From Lewinellaceae bacterium (GTDB lineage: Bacteria; Bacteroidota; Bacteroidia; Chitinophagales; Saprospiraceae): 64,000 nucleotides of DNA. Position 1 is the first letter of the stretch, and each line of letters opens with the position of its first letter. Below the pieces are notes generated by a model. The model had not been told where the DNA came from and did not search any database. It worked only from the letters and a program-made list of their open reading frames with translations. Below, piece by piece: positions 8,872 to 16,652 of this stretch. A program made the position numbers and the translations under genes. The stretch is from the NCBI GenBank assembly GCA_016712415.1, contig JADJRC010000010.1, positions 124,001 to 188,000 on the forward strand. The letters are read 5' to 3'.

Positions 8872-9261
8872 CTATGCGACCCGTAATATCTTCTCCATCT
8901 TACGACCTTTCGCCAGTTCATCCACCAGCTTGTCTAAATACCTTATCTGTTGAGTTAACGGATTTTCGATTGCTTCGACCCGATAGCCACAGATTGAACC
9001 GGTAATGAGGTGCGCATTGGGATTTAATGCTGCATTCTGAAAGAATAGTTCAAAAGTTACTTTTTCTTCAATGAGTTTTTGTAATGTTTTTTCACTATAA
9101 CCGGTTAACCACTCGATTACCTGATGTAACTCTTCTCCTGTTCTGCCTTTCTTCCCGACTTTTGTGAGGTAATGTGGATATACCGAAGCGAACGTTATAT
9201 TAGCAATACGTTCATCGTGTTTATTCGCAGTGTTCATACCTTGCATTTTAGCATTAACCAT
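8872..9261 (-). CDS. DUF2200 family protein
   Basis: 129 residues from the first ATG. The family consensus begins around MNTANKHDERIANITFASVYPHY, so the start may be the ATG at 9237. The body matches DUF2200 closely: KKGRTGEELHQVIEWLTGY, NPNAHLITGSICGYRVE and YLDKLVDELAKGRKMEKIL. No enzymatic function is established for the family. It sits 5 nt downstream of a DUF1801 gene, so the two are probably co-transcribed. The 3' end lies 8 bp from the inverted end of the inserted element. Confidence 0.85.
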   Translation of the reverse strand: MVNAKMQGMNTANKHDERIANITFASVYPHYLTKVGKKGRTGEELHQVIEWLTGYSEKTLQKLIEEKVTFELFFQNAALNPNAHLITGSICGYRVEAIENPLTQQIRYLDKLVDELAKGRKMEKILRVA

Positions 9262-9266
9262 AAAAA

Positions 9267-9659
9267 TTACTTCAACCTTTCCAGTTTGCCTTTTCTTTTC
9301 ACTATGTTTTTATAGTCCCACTGAATTTCTTTTGATTTATTCAGCCAATGTGTCAGATCTTTTGTGTTGATTTGTTCAACTGCCGTGTAGAAAACAGAAG
9401 CATCTTTAAATTTTTTTCCTGTCACATTTAATTTTTCATCGTCAAAACTTGCGCCGCTCCAAAACATCAAACGCAAGCCTGCTTTCTGTTTGCTGTAGCC
9501 GACAATCGGATTGCCGTCCAAAAACCAAACAGGGTGGCCGTGCCAGATTTTACTTTCCGATTCAGCCAGCGCGCGCTCAATGGTCGATGCAAGAAGATCG
9601 CAAATTTCTTTGTCAGCCCTGGTTTGGCTATCGTTGTATACCTGAATGTCTGCATTCAT
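9267..9659 (-). CDS. DUF1801 (YdhG/YdeI-like) protein
   Basis: 130 residues with the DUF1801 core: KIWHGHPVWFLDGNPIVGYSKQK followed by GLRLMFWSGASF, the usual strand order of this small fold. The family is cytoplasmic and some members are linked to metal or iron binding, but no reaction is proven. It is co-directional with, and 5 nt upstream of, DUF2200. Such small DUF1801/DUF2200 genes are commonly found as accessory singletons. Length is typical. Confidence 0.85.
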   Translation of the reverse strand: MNADIQVYNDSQTRADKEICDLLASTIERALAESESKIWHGHPVWFLDGNPIVGYSKQKAGLRLMFWSGASFDDEKLNVTGKKFKDASVFYTAVEQINTKDLTHWLNKSKEIQWDYKNIVKRKGKLERLK

Positions 9660-9767
9660 CTGTTTGCTAAATATTGTTGGGTTGTGTGGATAAACACAAA
9701 TTACTGGAGATTTTTGAAGTAAGGCTGCAAAAGCCGGATTCTTGTGATTGCAATAACAGTATAATCA

Positions 9768-9840
9768 ATGCTTGCGGATGCTGTGCCGCCCTGCGTTGGT
9801 TTTTGAGCAACTGGCATTTGGGCGGTATTTTCGTAAAGCC
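9768..9840. repeat. attC-like intergenic repeat, copy 3 (divergent)
   Basis: Shares 'gctgtgccgcc', 'tgcgttgg' and a later 'gggcggtatt' with copies 1 and 2 in the same order, but with more divergence. It lies directly 3' of the 9848-10690 gene and 5' of the DUF1801 gene. Confidence 0.4.
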
Positions 9841-9847
9841 GCTGTTC

Positions 9848-10690
9848 TTAATTTTTGACTTCATAAGCAAATCCAACTGTATTGGTCTGCAATTGATTCA
9901 ATTTCATGGGGTTTAGACTAAATTCTTCGGCTAAATTCAATATGCTTTCGCCATGCCCAAATATTGGGATGTCATTGAGACTCTTGTAGTATTCTATTGA
10001 TTCTATATCATCTTTTATTTTATAATAATTATCATTGATAATCTTTATCTCATTTTGAGTTTTTTTGCCTATATCTATGCTTACTGTGCCGTCTGCTATA
10101 CTAAATGCACGGGTACATTCTTTATTTTTAAAAAAACCAAATGCTCCATATCCTACGCCACTGTGATTTCCATAAAATTGGGCACACTCAGAAATGCCGG
10201 ATAATTCCGAGAGTAAATGTTGAGTTTTGGAATTAGAAATATCTTGTAAGTTATTATCCCAAATTATTATCCAATTCTCTAGATTTGGAAGTATATAACC
10301 ATAATGCTCGTTTTCTACTACGGCGTACCCTGTTTTGAAATTTGCCTGAACAAAACTTATTTTTGAGTTGTAATATTCTTTCAAAACGCTTTTTATTTCA
10401 TCAATATTCGTCCCCAGTACTGCAATCCAAATACACTTATTGCCAAATGATAATGGATTGTCAAGAGTTGTGTCAAAAACCCTCTTTTGGGATTTTCCAA
10501 ACGTGAAGTACCCAAATGAGCCTTCGTAAAGACTATCCGGGAATTTTTCCTTATGCTCTTTTTGCAATTTTTGGGCTAGCCTATGCTCTTTCCATAATTT
10601 AAATAAGGCATAAGTCAAGCCAATAAGCATTGCCAGCGTGGGCAGAAGCCATTGATGTTTTTGAAATGCTTCAACTAAGGTTTTAATCAT
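9848..10690 (-). CDS. Membrane-anchored protein of unknown function
   Basis: 280 residues. One N-terminal transmembrane helix (WLLPTLAMLIGLTYALF) is followed by a charged linker (KLWKEHRLAQKLQKEHKEKF) and a soluble domain of about 230 residues with aromatic-rich strands (SLYEGSFGYFTFG, YGYILPNLENWIIIWDNN, GVGYGAFGFFKNKECTRAF). I do not recognise the domain. Its ATG overlaps the stop of a 45-codon gene (ATGATTAA), and that gene in turn overlaps the upstream helical protein, so the three form a tightly coupled operon. It is followed by the third attC-like repeat. Confidence 0.65.
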   Translation of the reverse strand: MIKTLVEAFQKHQWLLPTLAMLIGLTYALFKLWKEHRLAQKLQKEHKEKFPDSLYEGSFGYFTFGKSQKRVFDTTLDNPLSFGNKCIWIAVLGTNIDEIKSVLKEYYNSKISFVQANFKTGYAVVENEHYGYILPNLENWIIIWDNNLQDISNSKTQHLLSELSGISECAQFYGNHSGVGYGAFGFFKNKECTRAFSIADGTVSIDIGKKTQNEIKIINDNYYKIKDDIESIEYYKSLNDIPIFGHGESILNLAEEFSLNPMKLNQLQTNTVGFAYEVKN

Positions 10691-10820
10691 TCTTCAAATC
10701 CTTTCTAAGCGTTGAGACGTGAGCATCTACGACGTTCCGACGTTTAGGAGGGATGAAAGTAGATGCATTTTTAGCGGCTGGCAAATTTTCTGTATCCAAT
10801 TTTCTTGTTTCTAAATTCAT
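10683..10820 (-). CDS. Small 45-residue protein between two overlapping genes
   Basis: The ATG overlaps the stop of the upstream gene as ATGA, and its stop overlaps the start of the downstream gene, a double translational-coupling arrangement. The product is hydrophilic and basic toward the C-terminus (FIPPKRRNVVDAHVSTLRKD) with no membrane segment. The precise overlaps on both sides are the main evidence that it is translated. Function unknown; perhaps a partner of the flanking proteins. Confidence 0.5.
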   Translation of the reverse strand: MNLETRKLDTENLPAAKNASTFIPPKRRNVVDAHVSTLRKDLKND

Positions 10821-11344
10821 TCGTTCTTTTTTTTGCTTAATGCCGAAAGGATTTTCTTTACTTTAGATTTAATTGCGGCACTTTCAATTTCCATTGCTCT
10901 CTGACAAATAAATTCTAACTCAGTTCTTAGTTCTGGAATGTATTTTGTCAATTCATAAAGTCCGTTGTATGCCCAAGCCCTTACAAATTTATTGCTGTCA
11001 GTCAAGCAATTTCTCACAAAATCGTCTGCTATAATTATTGATTTTTCTGTCAGTTCAAAATGTGGAAGAAGTTGTAAAAGATGAAGTTTTGCTTCCCAAT
11101 TTTCTGCAGTGTTGCAAGAGGTTAAAAGCCTTTCTGTTTCAGAGTTAGATAAGGTATGCCCGTTGTCGTAATGATGCTTAATGAGCCAAGTCGAAACTTT
11201 TTGCAAATCTTTTTCTGTTGTACAAATCGATACTAAATTTTCATAGAAATCAGCATTTGTATTGTCTGAATTATACAGTTTTTTCAAGTATTCGATATGA
11301 ACACCGTCCCAGGATTTAAGTTTGTCAATTAAGTTTGAGTTCAT
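10817..11344 (-). CDS. Helical-repeat (HEAT-like) protein of unknown function
   Basis: 175 residues, almost entirely helical by appearance. Phrases such as AENWEAKLHLLQLLPHF and DSNKFVRAWAYNGLYELTKYIPEL resemble HEAT/ALK-type repeats used for protein or DNA binding. The C-terminus is basic (KSKVKKILSALSKKKNE). It is the first gene of a three-gene overlapping unit with the 45-residue protein and the membrane-anchored protein. No catalytic motif is seen. Whether this trio is an accessory or defence module is not decidable from sequence. Confidence 0.65.
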   Translation of the reverse strand: MNSNLIDKLKSWDGVHIEYLKKLYNSDNTNADFYENLVSICTTEKDLQKVSTWLIKHHYDNGHTLSNSETERLLTSCNTAENWEAKLHLLQLLPHFELTEKSIIIADDFVRNCLTDSNKFVRAWAYNGLYELTKYIPELRTELEFICQRAMEIESAAIKSKVKKILSALSKKKNE

Positions 11345-11400
11345 TTTTTCTGTCTGCCGAACGTGCGGGCGATTCCGGGCGATGTAGCGCGCTAGGTGGT

Positions 11401-11670
11401 CTATAAAGGGAGATTGTTGGTCACGGTCTTTTTATTCTCATCAGTATGCTCTATGTCTTTCTTTTGCAGATAATATCTCCTGTAAATGTAAACGCTAATT
11501 AAACCGAAAAGAGCTCCAATTGGGAAAATTATTAGTCTTACCAATTCAATGGAATTAGTAAAATCAGGATTATTTACTAAATTAGATAGAATTGGTTCAA
11601 AAACTTTACTTGTTAAATAACCTGTTAAGAAACTAACTAGGCTCTTGATTGTAGACAATGTCCAAATCAT
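11401..11670 (-). CDS. Small membrane protein, unknown function
   Basis: 89 residues from the ATG at 11670 (an upstream TTG at 11691 is less likely). It has a hydrophobic segment near the N-terminus (TIKSLVSFLTGYL) and a stronger one in the middle (LIIFPIGALFGLISVYIY), then a charged tail (RRYYLQKKDIEHTDENKK). Likely two membrane passes. It is the most upstream gene recognisable in the AT-rich minus-strand island. No family recognised. Confidence 0.5.
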   Translation of the reverse strand: MIWTLSTIKSLVSFLTGYLTSKVFEPILSNLVNNPDFTNSIELVRLIIFPIGALFGLISVYIYRRYYLQKKDIEHTDENKKTVTNNLPL

Positions 11671-12266
11671 TGACCTTGCTCGGGTGGGCAAATGGGCATC
11701 AGGCCCATCAAGTGACGTACAAGCATTCCAAAATCCAGATTATTAAAGAAAATGGTGTTTCTGAAAACTTTCCATTTGCATAATGTTACCATCTCTTATT
11801 AATGATGGAAATAAAATTAGAAATCCAATGGCCATTGTATTATCAAATATCTTTTTTGCATTTACTGTCGGGCTTTGGGTTGACTGAGATGTCGTTCATT
11901 TTAAGTTTTTATTTTAGTTAGTGCTTATAATGCTTGTTCGTCAATCCCCCCCATAGGCGCTTTTAATTTGCGTTCAAAATCTCGCTTTGTCTCTCTTCCG
12001 GTTGCGGCAATCACCAATTTGGCTGGATTTCGCTCATTTGACAGCACAACCGCCTCTTCAAAAAACAATTCCAGCGCAATTGCGCCCCCCCCTCGGCCGC
12101 AAAACCCCACCTCCGGCAGGTTTTACGCAATCAGGTACGGCCCGGTGGCCGGCAATGGATGGAACGTGGTTGACCATGCAACAGGCATTTGGCTTGATGA
12201 TGCCCCCAAATGTATTGTCGGCCCTTCAAATATCCAAATATTCAAGCGGGCCTTTCATCGCCCGAA
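11671..12266. other. Gene-poor boundary between AT-rich island and GC-rich backbone
   Basis: About 600 bp with no gene I can support. Composition shifts from AT-rich to GC-rich near 11940-12100. A 61-codon minus-strand frame (11925-12110, GTG start) contains AVVLSNERNPAKLVIAATGRET and could be a gene remnant, but I recognise no family and no start signal. A run of nine C's lies at about 12086-12094. Confidence 0.5.
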
Positions 12267-15020
12267 CTACTCCTTCACCACTTTACCGCTGCTTTGCCAG
12301 TCCTTCCCGCGCAGGTCGTACAGGTACACCCCTGCCGGTAAACCGCTCATCTCCACCTGGGTGTCGCCTGCGGTTATAGTGGCTGTTCTGACCAGGCGGC
12401 CCTTTAGATCGAAGATGCGGACACCGATATTTCCGGTAAATTGACCCGCAATGCCGAATTCCACGGTGTTTTTTACCGGATTGGGAAATACGCGTACGGC
12501 AGGCGCTTTGGCCGGTTCATGGCTGCCGCTGACGGGTTGAAAATTGGCGCTGAACAGACCGATACCGTGCGTGGCGGCCACTACAAGTCCGTCGGAAGCG
12601 CGCGTTTCCACCTGGTTGATTACGCTGTTGCCGATCAGGCCCGGCGCTTCAAGCACCCATTGCGTGCCGGGTTGCCCTGTCGCGTGCAGGAGCAGCGTAT
12701 CGGCGCTGTACAGGCCCGTGCTGGTGCCGCAGAAATACTTCCGCGTGCCATTGGGGAAGGGCAGGATGCTCACCCAGCGTACAGAAGGCGCGTTGCCGGC
12801 GCCGTTGACAGTCGCTTCGAGGTTGCCACCCACCTTCATCCAGTTTTGCCCGGCGTTTTCGCTGAGGAAAACGCTGTATAACCCATAATTGGAATACACC
12901 AGCATCACCCGGTCGGCATTGTCGGGATCAATCGCCAGGCAATTGACGTATGCCGTGGTAGAGCCTTGAGGCGACGGCAGTTCGACCATAGACGGCGATC
13001 CGGTATTGGCGTCGTCGATGCGGTATATCTTATTCCGGTTGGTGCCGAGATACACCCGGTTGGCAGGGTTGGCCTGCGACACGGCAATGGCCGAAAACAC
13101 ATGCCGGGCATTGTTGTCGTTAAACTGGGTAAGCGTATCCGGGAAAAAGGTCCAGCCGGTGGAAATACTGTCCCATTCGTTGTTCAGCGGTATGGCGCCG
13201 AGCTGATCCTGTCGGTACAGCCGGTCGCCGGCAGGCAGGTACAGGATATTGGCGTCGTTCGGATCGAGCACCAGCGGGTTGATGAACAGGTAATCTGCCT
13301 GCTCCCTGCCGATCGGGTCGAAGCGCTGATATGCCAGTACATTTCCCTGTGCGTCGATGTTGCATTTTACCACGCGGCCGCCGTTGATCGACAGCACATA
13401 AAACGCCTTGTTTGGTGCAATGCCGCCGAAGCAGCCGTCGCCATTTACGGTTTGTTTCCAGACGGCCGTCGGGTCGTCGCTGTTCACGAAGAAGTTGCCG
13501 TTGTCCTGGAGCCCTCCGATGATGGTATTGTCGCCTGCCTCGTTTTTATCAATGATCGCCGTGTAGAACTGCGAGGTATGGTAGCCCCGGTTCAGGGCCG
13601 TCCAGACGACGTTGGCGGCGTTGCAGTCTTCCGTGCGGTGCAGGCCGCCGTCGCTGGCGGTGACCAGGACGTTCGGGTCGGACGGCAGAAACAGCATATC
13701 GTGCTGGTCGGGGTGGTGGTTGGGATACAGTTCAAAGTAGGGCAGGTACGTGCCGGGTTTGTAGCCGCCGATGTGCGTGGTACTGTCGGGCGAGGCAAAA
13801 CCGTCCGTAGAGCGGTAAATATTGGTGCCGCCGACAAAGACATTGTTGGTGCCGGGCTGAACGCGCACCACGAGATCATAACCGCCCTGTGCTGCAAACT
13901 TGTCGAACTCGGTGCCCATGGCAGGCAGGTTCAGGGATCGGTCTTCCCAGGTTCCGCCGGAACCGTCGCCGCCGGTGTAGGTGTATTTCCAGAGGCTCGT
14001 CCAGTCGTCGCTGCTGATATAGTGGTTGAAGTGTCCGAAGCCGGGCGTAGCGCCCAGGAAGTAGACTTCGTTTTCATCGTTGGGGTTGATGCCGATCACC
14101 AGCCGGTCGTATGCCGCGGGGAAATTGGCCGGGGTGATATTTACCCATCCTGCGCCGTCGGTGCTGCGCCAGATGCCTTTTTGGCTGCCTTCGCTGCTCA
14201 GGGTGGCATACAAGACGCCTGTCGAAGTGATCGCAATATCGGTGGCGTAGGAGAAGGGACCCGAGTTGGCGTTGCCCCGCACCACCGACCAGGTGGTTCC
14301 GCCGTTGAGGCTGCGCCAGATAGCGCCGTAAGTAGCGGCGTACACTTCATCCTGGGCGTCGTTGGTCGGATCGGTGACCACGCGGTAGCCGCCCTGCCAG
14401 ATGTCGGTAAAACTGTTCTGGTTGCCGTTGTCGGTATTGCCCAGGGCTGCCCAGGTATCGCCGCCGTCGGTACTTTTGAACATGCCGTCGCCGAGGTAAA
14501 ATGCGCCGCCGCCGCTTGACGAGGTGCCCCACAGTTCTCCGGAAATATAGTACCAGGTATCGGTATGGCCCGCTCGGGTATCCTGCGCAATGCTGACGCA
14601 GCCGGGGTGTGCATTGAGCGGGGTTTTGCGCGCCCAGGATTGGCCGCCGTCTTCGCTCAGCCACAGGCCGCCGGAGACGCCGCCTGCAAAAATGCGGTTT
14701 TCATCGGTGACGTCGAATGCCAGCGCGCGGGTGCGGCCGCCTACGTTCCAGGGACCCCGTGTCATCCAGTCTGGCCCGGAGCGGTCAGCCGCCGCCATCG
14801 GGATACCGGCGGCAAACCGCTGTTCCATGAAAGCAATGCCTTTGGGGATTTCACCGGTTGCCGGATCGGCGAGGCGCATGCGCTCCCATTCCTCCCTGAT
14901 CTCGCGGTTCTCCTCCTGGGCGCCACCCGGAATTGCAATGGGTTTTTTATCATTTTGAATCCATATAAGGCCGGAAACAGCCAAAACGAGGGTAACAATA
15001 GCGGGTATTAATTTTTTCAT
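12267..15020 (-). CDS. BNR/sortilin-type beta-propeller protein with T9SS type A signal
   Basis: 917 residues from the ATG at 15020 (MKKLIPAIVTLVLAVSGLIW, signal peptide or anchor). An upstream TTG is in frame but unlikely. Multiple BNR/Asp-box-like turns follow (SEDGGQSWARK, STDGGDTWAALG, SLNGGTTWSVV, SENAGQNWMKVG), as in VPS10/sortilin and xyloglucanase-like propellers. The end is a T9SS type A sorting domain (VRVFPNPVKNTVEFGI, LPAGVYLYDLRG). It should be secreted or surface-linked. A glycan-binding or hydrolase role is typical of the fold, but no catalytic residues can be assigned. It is monocistronic, divergent from the pirin gene. Confidence 0.88.
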   Translation of the reverse strand: MKKLIPAIVTLVLAVSGLIWIQNDKKPIAIPGGAQEENREIREEWERMRLADPATGEIPKGIAFMEQRFAAGIPMAAADRSGPDWMTRGPWNVGGRTRALAFDVTDENRIFAGGVSGGLWLSEDGGQSWARKTPLNAHPGCVSIAQDTRAGHTDTWYYISGELWGTSSSGGGAFYLGDGMFKSTDGGDTWAALGNTDNGNQNSFTDIWQGGYRVVTDPTNDAQDEVYAATYGAIWRSLNGGTTWSVVRGNANSGPFSYATDIAITSTGVLYATLSSEGSQKGIWRSTDGAGWVNITPANFPAAYDRLVIGINPNDENEVYFLGATPGFGHFNHYISSDDWTSLWKYTYTGGDGSGGTWEDRSLNLPAMGTEFDKFAAQGGYDLVVRVQPGTNNVFVGGTNIYRSTDGFASPDSTTHIGGYKPGTYLPYFELYPNHHPDQHDMLFLPSDPNVLVTASDGGLHRTEDCNAANVVWTALNRGYHTSQFYTAIIDKNEAGDNTIIGGLQDNGNFFVNSDDPTAVWKQTVNGDGCFGGIAPNKAFYVLSINGGRVVKCNIDAQGNVLAYQRFDPIGREQADYLFINPLVLDPNDANILYLPAGDRLYRQDQLGAIPLNNEWDSISTGWTFFPDTLTQFNDNNARHVFSAIAVSQANPANRVYLGTNRNKIYRIDDANTGSPSMVELPSPQGSTTAYVNCLAIDPDNADRVMLVYSNYGLYSVFLSENAGQNWMKVGGNLEATVNGAGNAPSVRWVSILPFPNGTRKYFCGTSTGLYSADTLLLHATGQPGTQWVLEAPGLIGNSVINQVETRASDGLVVAATHGIGLFSANFQPVSGSHEPAKAPAVRVFPNPVKNTVEFGIAGQFTGNIGVRIFDLKGRLVRTATITAGDTQVEMSGLPAGVYLYDLRGKDWQSSGKVVKE

Positions 15021-15133
15021 GGACAAGTTGTTTTAGGCAGGCAAGGTAACAAGCCGGGATGAACTTTGAAAAATTCGCAACTACAGGAAAGGTAGTTTGT
15101 TTCATTTTGGCAATTCACTCAACCTTATCGTTT

Positions 15134-15892
15134 ATGTCTATACGCATTATTCCAAAGGAACAACAAGGCTCGGGCGCCTTCAACGGCGGCGAAATTGTGG
15201 AGAACAAACCGATCGGATTTCCGCAGGACCACTCCAGCATCCGGCCCTATTCCAGCCTGTTTTACTGGGCCCATGCCCGCGCCGTGACCGACAGCACCAT
15301 CGGGCTTCACCCGCACCAGGGTTTCGAAATCTGCTCTTTCGTGCTGAACGGCGAAATACGCCATTACGACACCAAACTGCGCGAATGGCGGTCGCTGCGC
15401 GCCGGCGCTGTGCAAATTATCAGGGCCGGAAACGGCATCAGCCATTCCGAATGGATGGGTAAAGACGCAGAAATGTTCCAGATATGGTTCGATCCGAACC
15501 TGGCCAAAACGCTGGAACAACCGGCGAGTTACGACGACTACCGCGCGGCCGATTTTCCGGAAAAAAGGGTAAACGGTACGCTCGTCAAAACCCTGGCGGG
15601 TGAAGGGAGCCCGTTTAAAATGGATACGCCGGACGTAGAAGTCATGCTCCTTGAACTCGGGAATGAACAATTCTCTATGCCTGCCGATACTTCCAAAACC
15701 TACTCGGCTTATGTGCTGGAAGGGACGGTTGCATTTAATGGAGATTCGGCAAAGCAGTATGATTTTGCACTGCTTAACGAGCAGACCAATATTGAAATGC
15801 AGTCGGAAGACGGCGCAAAAGTATTCATTATCGCCTCGCCGGCACAGCCGGGGTACCGCACGTATGCGCAGTTGCGCAGGGCCGAGGTTTGA
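15134..15892 (+). CDS. Pirin family protein
   Basis: 252 residues from the ATG at 15134. The frame is open from 15059, but the extra 25 residues are not part of the family. The metal-binding cupin motif HPHQGFEICSFVLNGEIRHYD is present near residues 55-75, with GNGISHSEW further on. Pirins are cytoplasmic bicupin Fe-proteins. Some have quercetinase activity and others act as redox-responsive co-regulators; which applies cannot be told here. It converges on the glutathione peroxidase gene with a strong shared hairpin between them. Confidence 0.9.
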   Translation: MSIRIIPKEQQGSGAFNGGEIVENKPIGFPQDHSSIRPYSSLFYWAHARAVTDSTIGLHPHQGFEICSFVLNGEIRHYDTKLREWRSLRAGAVQIIRAGNGISHSEWMGKDAEMFQIWFDPNLAKTLEQPASYDDYRAADFPEKRVNGTLVKTLAGEGSPFKMDTPDVEVMLLELGNEQFSMPADTSKTYSAYVLEGTVAFNGDSAKQYDFALLNEQTNIEMQSEDGAKVFIIASPAQPGYRTYAQLRRAEV

Positions 15893-15942
15893 AGATCGCC
15901 TGATCGTAAACCAGACCTTATAAGTCTAAGTACCAAACTTGC

Positions 15943-15989
15943 TCCTCGTATTGAGAGTCTCACTCGCAGTGAGACTCTCAATACGAGGA
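15943..15989. terminator. Bidirectional terminator hairpin
   Basis: A perfect 22-bp stem, starting tcctcgtattgagagtctc, with a 3-nt loop (cgc) sits exactly between two convergent genes (stops at 15892 and 15998). There is no long U-tract on either side, so Rho-independent action is not certain, but stem strength and position favour termination in both directions. Confidence 0.75.
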
Positions 15990-15997
15990 AGGTACTC

Positions 15998-16603
15998 CTA
16001 CAACCCCATCGCTTTGAGGAATTCATCGCTGTCGGGCTTCACCTTCGACGCGAAATAGTTGGTGAGTTTGCCGTTTTCATCAAGCACGTACTTGCAGAAA
16101 TTCCAGGTGGGCTCCTGGTCGTTCCAGCCGTTCTGGGCGGGATCGGTAAGCCATTGATACACAGGCGATTTGCCTTCACCCTTGACGGACACTTTTTCGA
16201 ACAGTGGGAAGGTCACGCCGTAGTTTTTCTGGCAGAAGCCCTGTATTTCGGTGGCAGACCCGGGTTCCTGTCCGCCAAAATCGTTGCAGGGAAACCCCAG
16301 AACAACCACAAACTCCTTGTTGGCTTCGTAAAACTTTTGCCAGTCGGCGTACTGCGGGGTATAGCCGCATTCCGAAGCGGTGTTGAGCACAATGATCTTT
16401 TTGCCGCGGTACTGCTCGAACGAAACGGGCTTGCCGTCGAGGGAGTTGACCGTAAAACTGAAAAACGAGGTGGCAGTGGAGTCGGTAACCGGCGTGTGCA
16501 TGGGACGGGCAAGTATTTGATTGGTACGGATGGAAAAAAGCGTGAATACTGTCAGTCCGGCGGCGAACAACAAACCAATGGAAATGACGAACCTTTTGCG
16601 CAT
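15998..16603 (-). CDS. Glutathione peroxidase-like thiol peroxidase, membrane-anchored
   Basis: 201 residues from the ATG at 16603. The frame extends to 16906, but that part is antisense-type sequence over the release factor gene. An N-terminal hydrophobic segment (VISIGLLFAAGLTVFTLF) acts as signal or anchor, so it acts outside the cytoplasm. The GPx active site is visible: NTASECGYT (peroxidatic Cys in place of Sec), LGFPCNDFGGQEPG (Gln) and TWNFCKY (Trp/Asn). The enzyme reduces hydroperoxides, probably with thioredoxin-type donors as in most bacterial Cys-GPx. It lies 49 nt after prfC and may be co-transcribed. Confidence 0.9.
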   Translation of the reverse strand: MRKRFVISIGLLFAAGLTVFTLFSIRTNQILARPMHTPVTDSTATSFFSFTVNSLDGKPVSFEQYRGKKIIVLNTASECGYTPQYADWQKFYEANKEFVVVLGFPCNDFGGQEPGSATEIQGFCQKNYGVTFPLFEKVSVKGEGKSPVYQWLTDPAQNGWNDQEPTWNFCKYVLDENGKLTNYFASKVKPDSDEFLKAMGL

Positions 16604-16652
16604 AGAGGAGCTTTCGCACTTTAACAAGTCCGGCGCAAAAGTGTTTTCAGGA

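Noticed and set aside
11925..12110. 61-codon minus-strand frame with GTG start
   Set aside because: No family recognised, no start signal, poly-C/G-rich beginning; kept only as a possible remnant.
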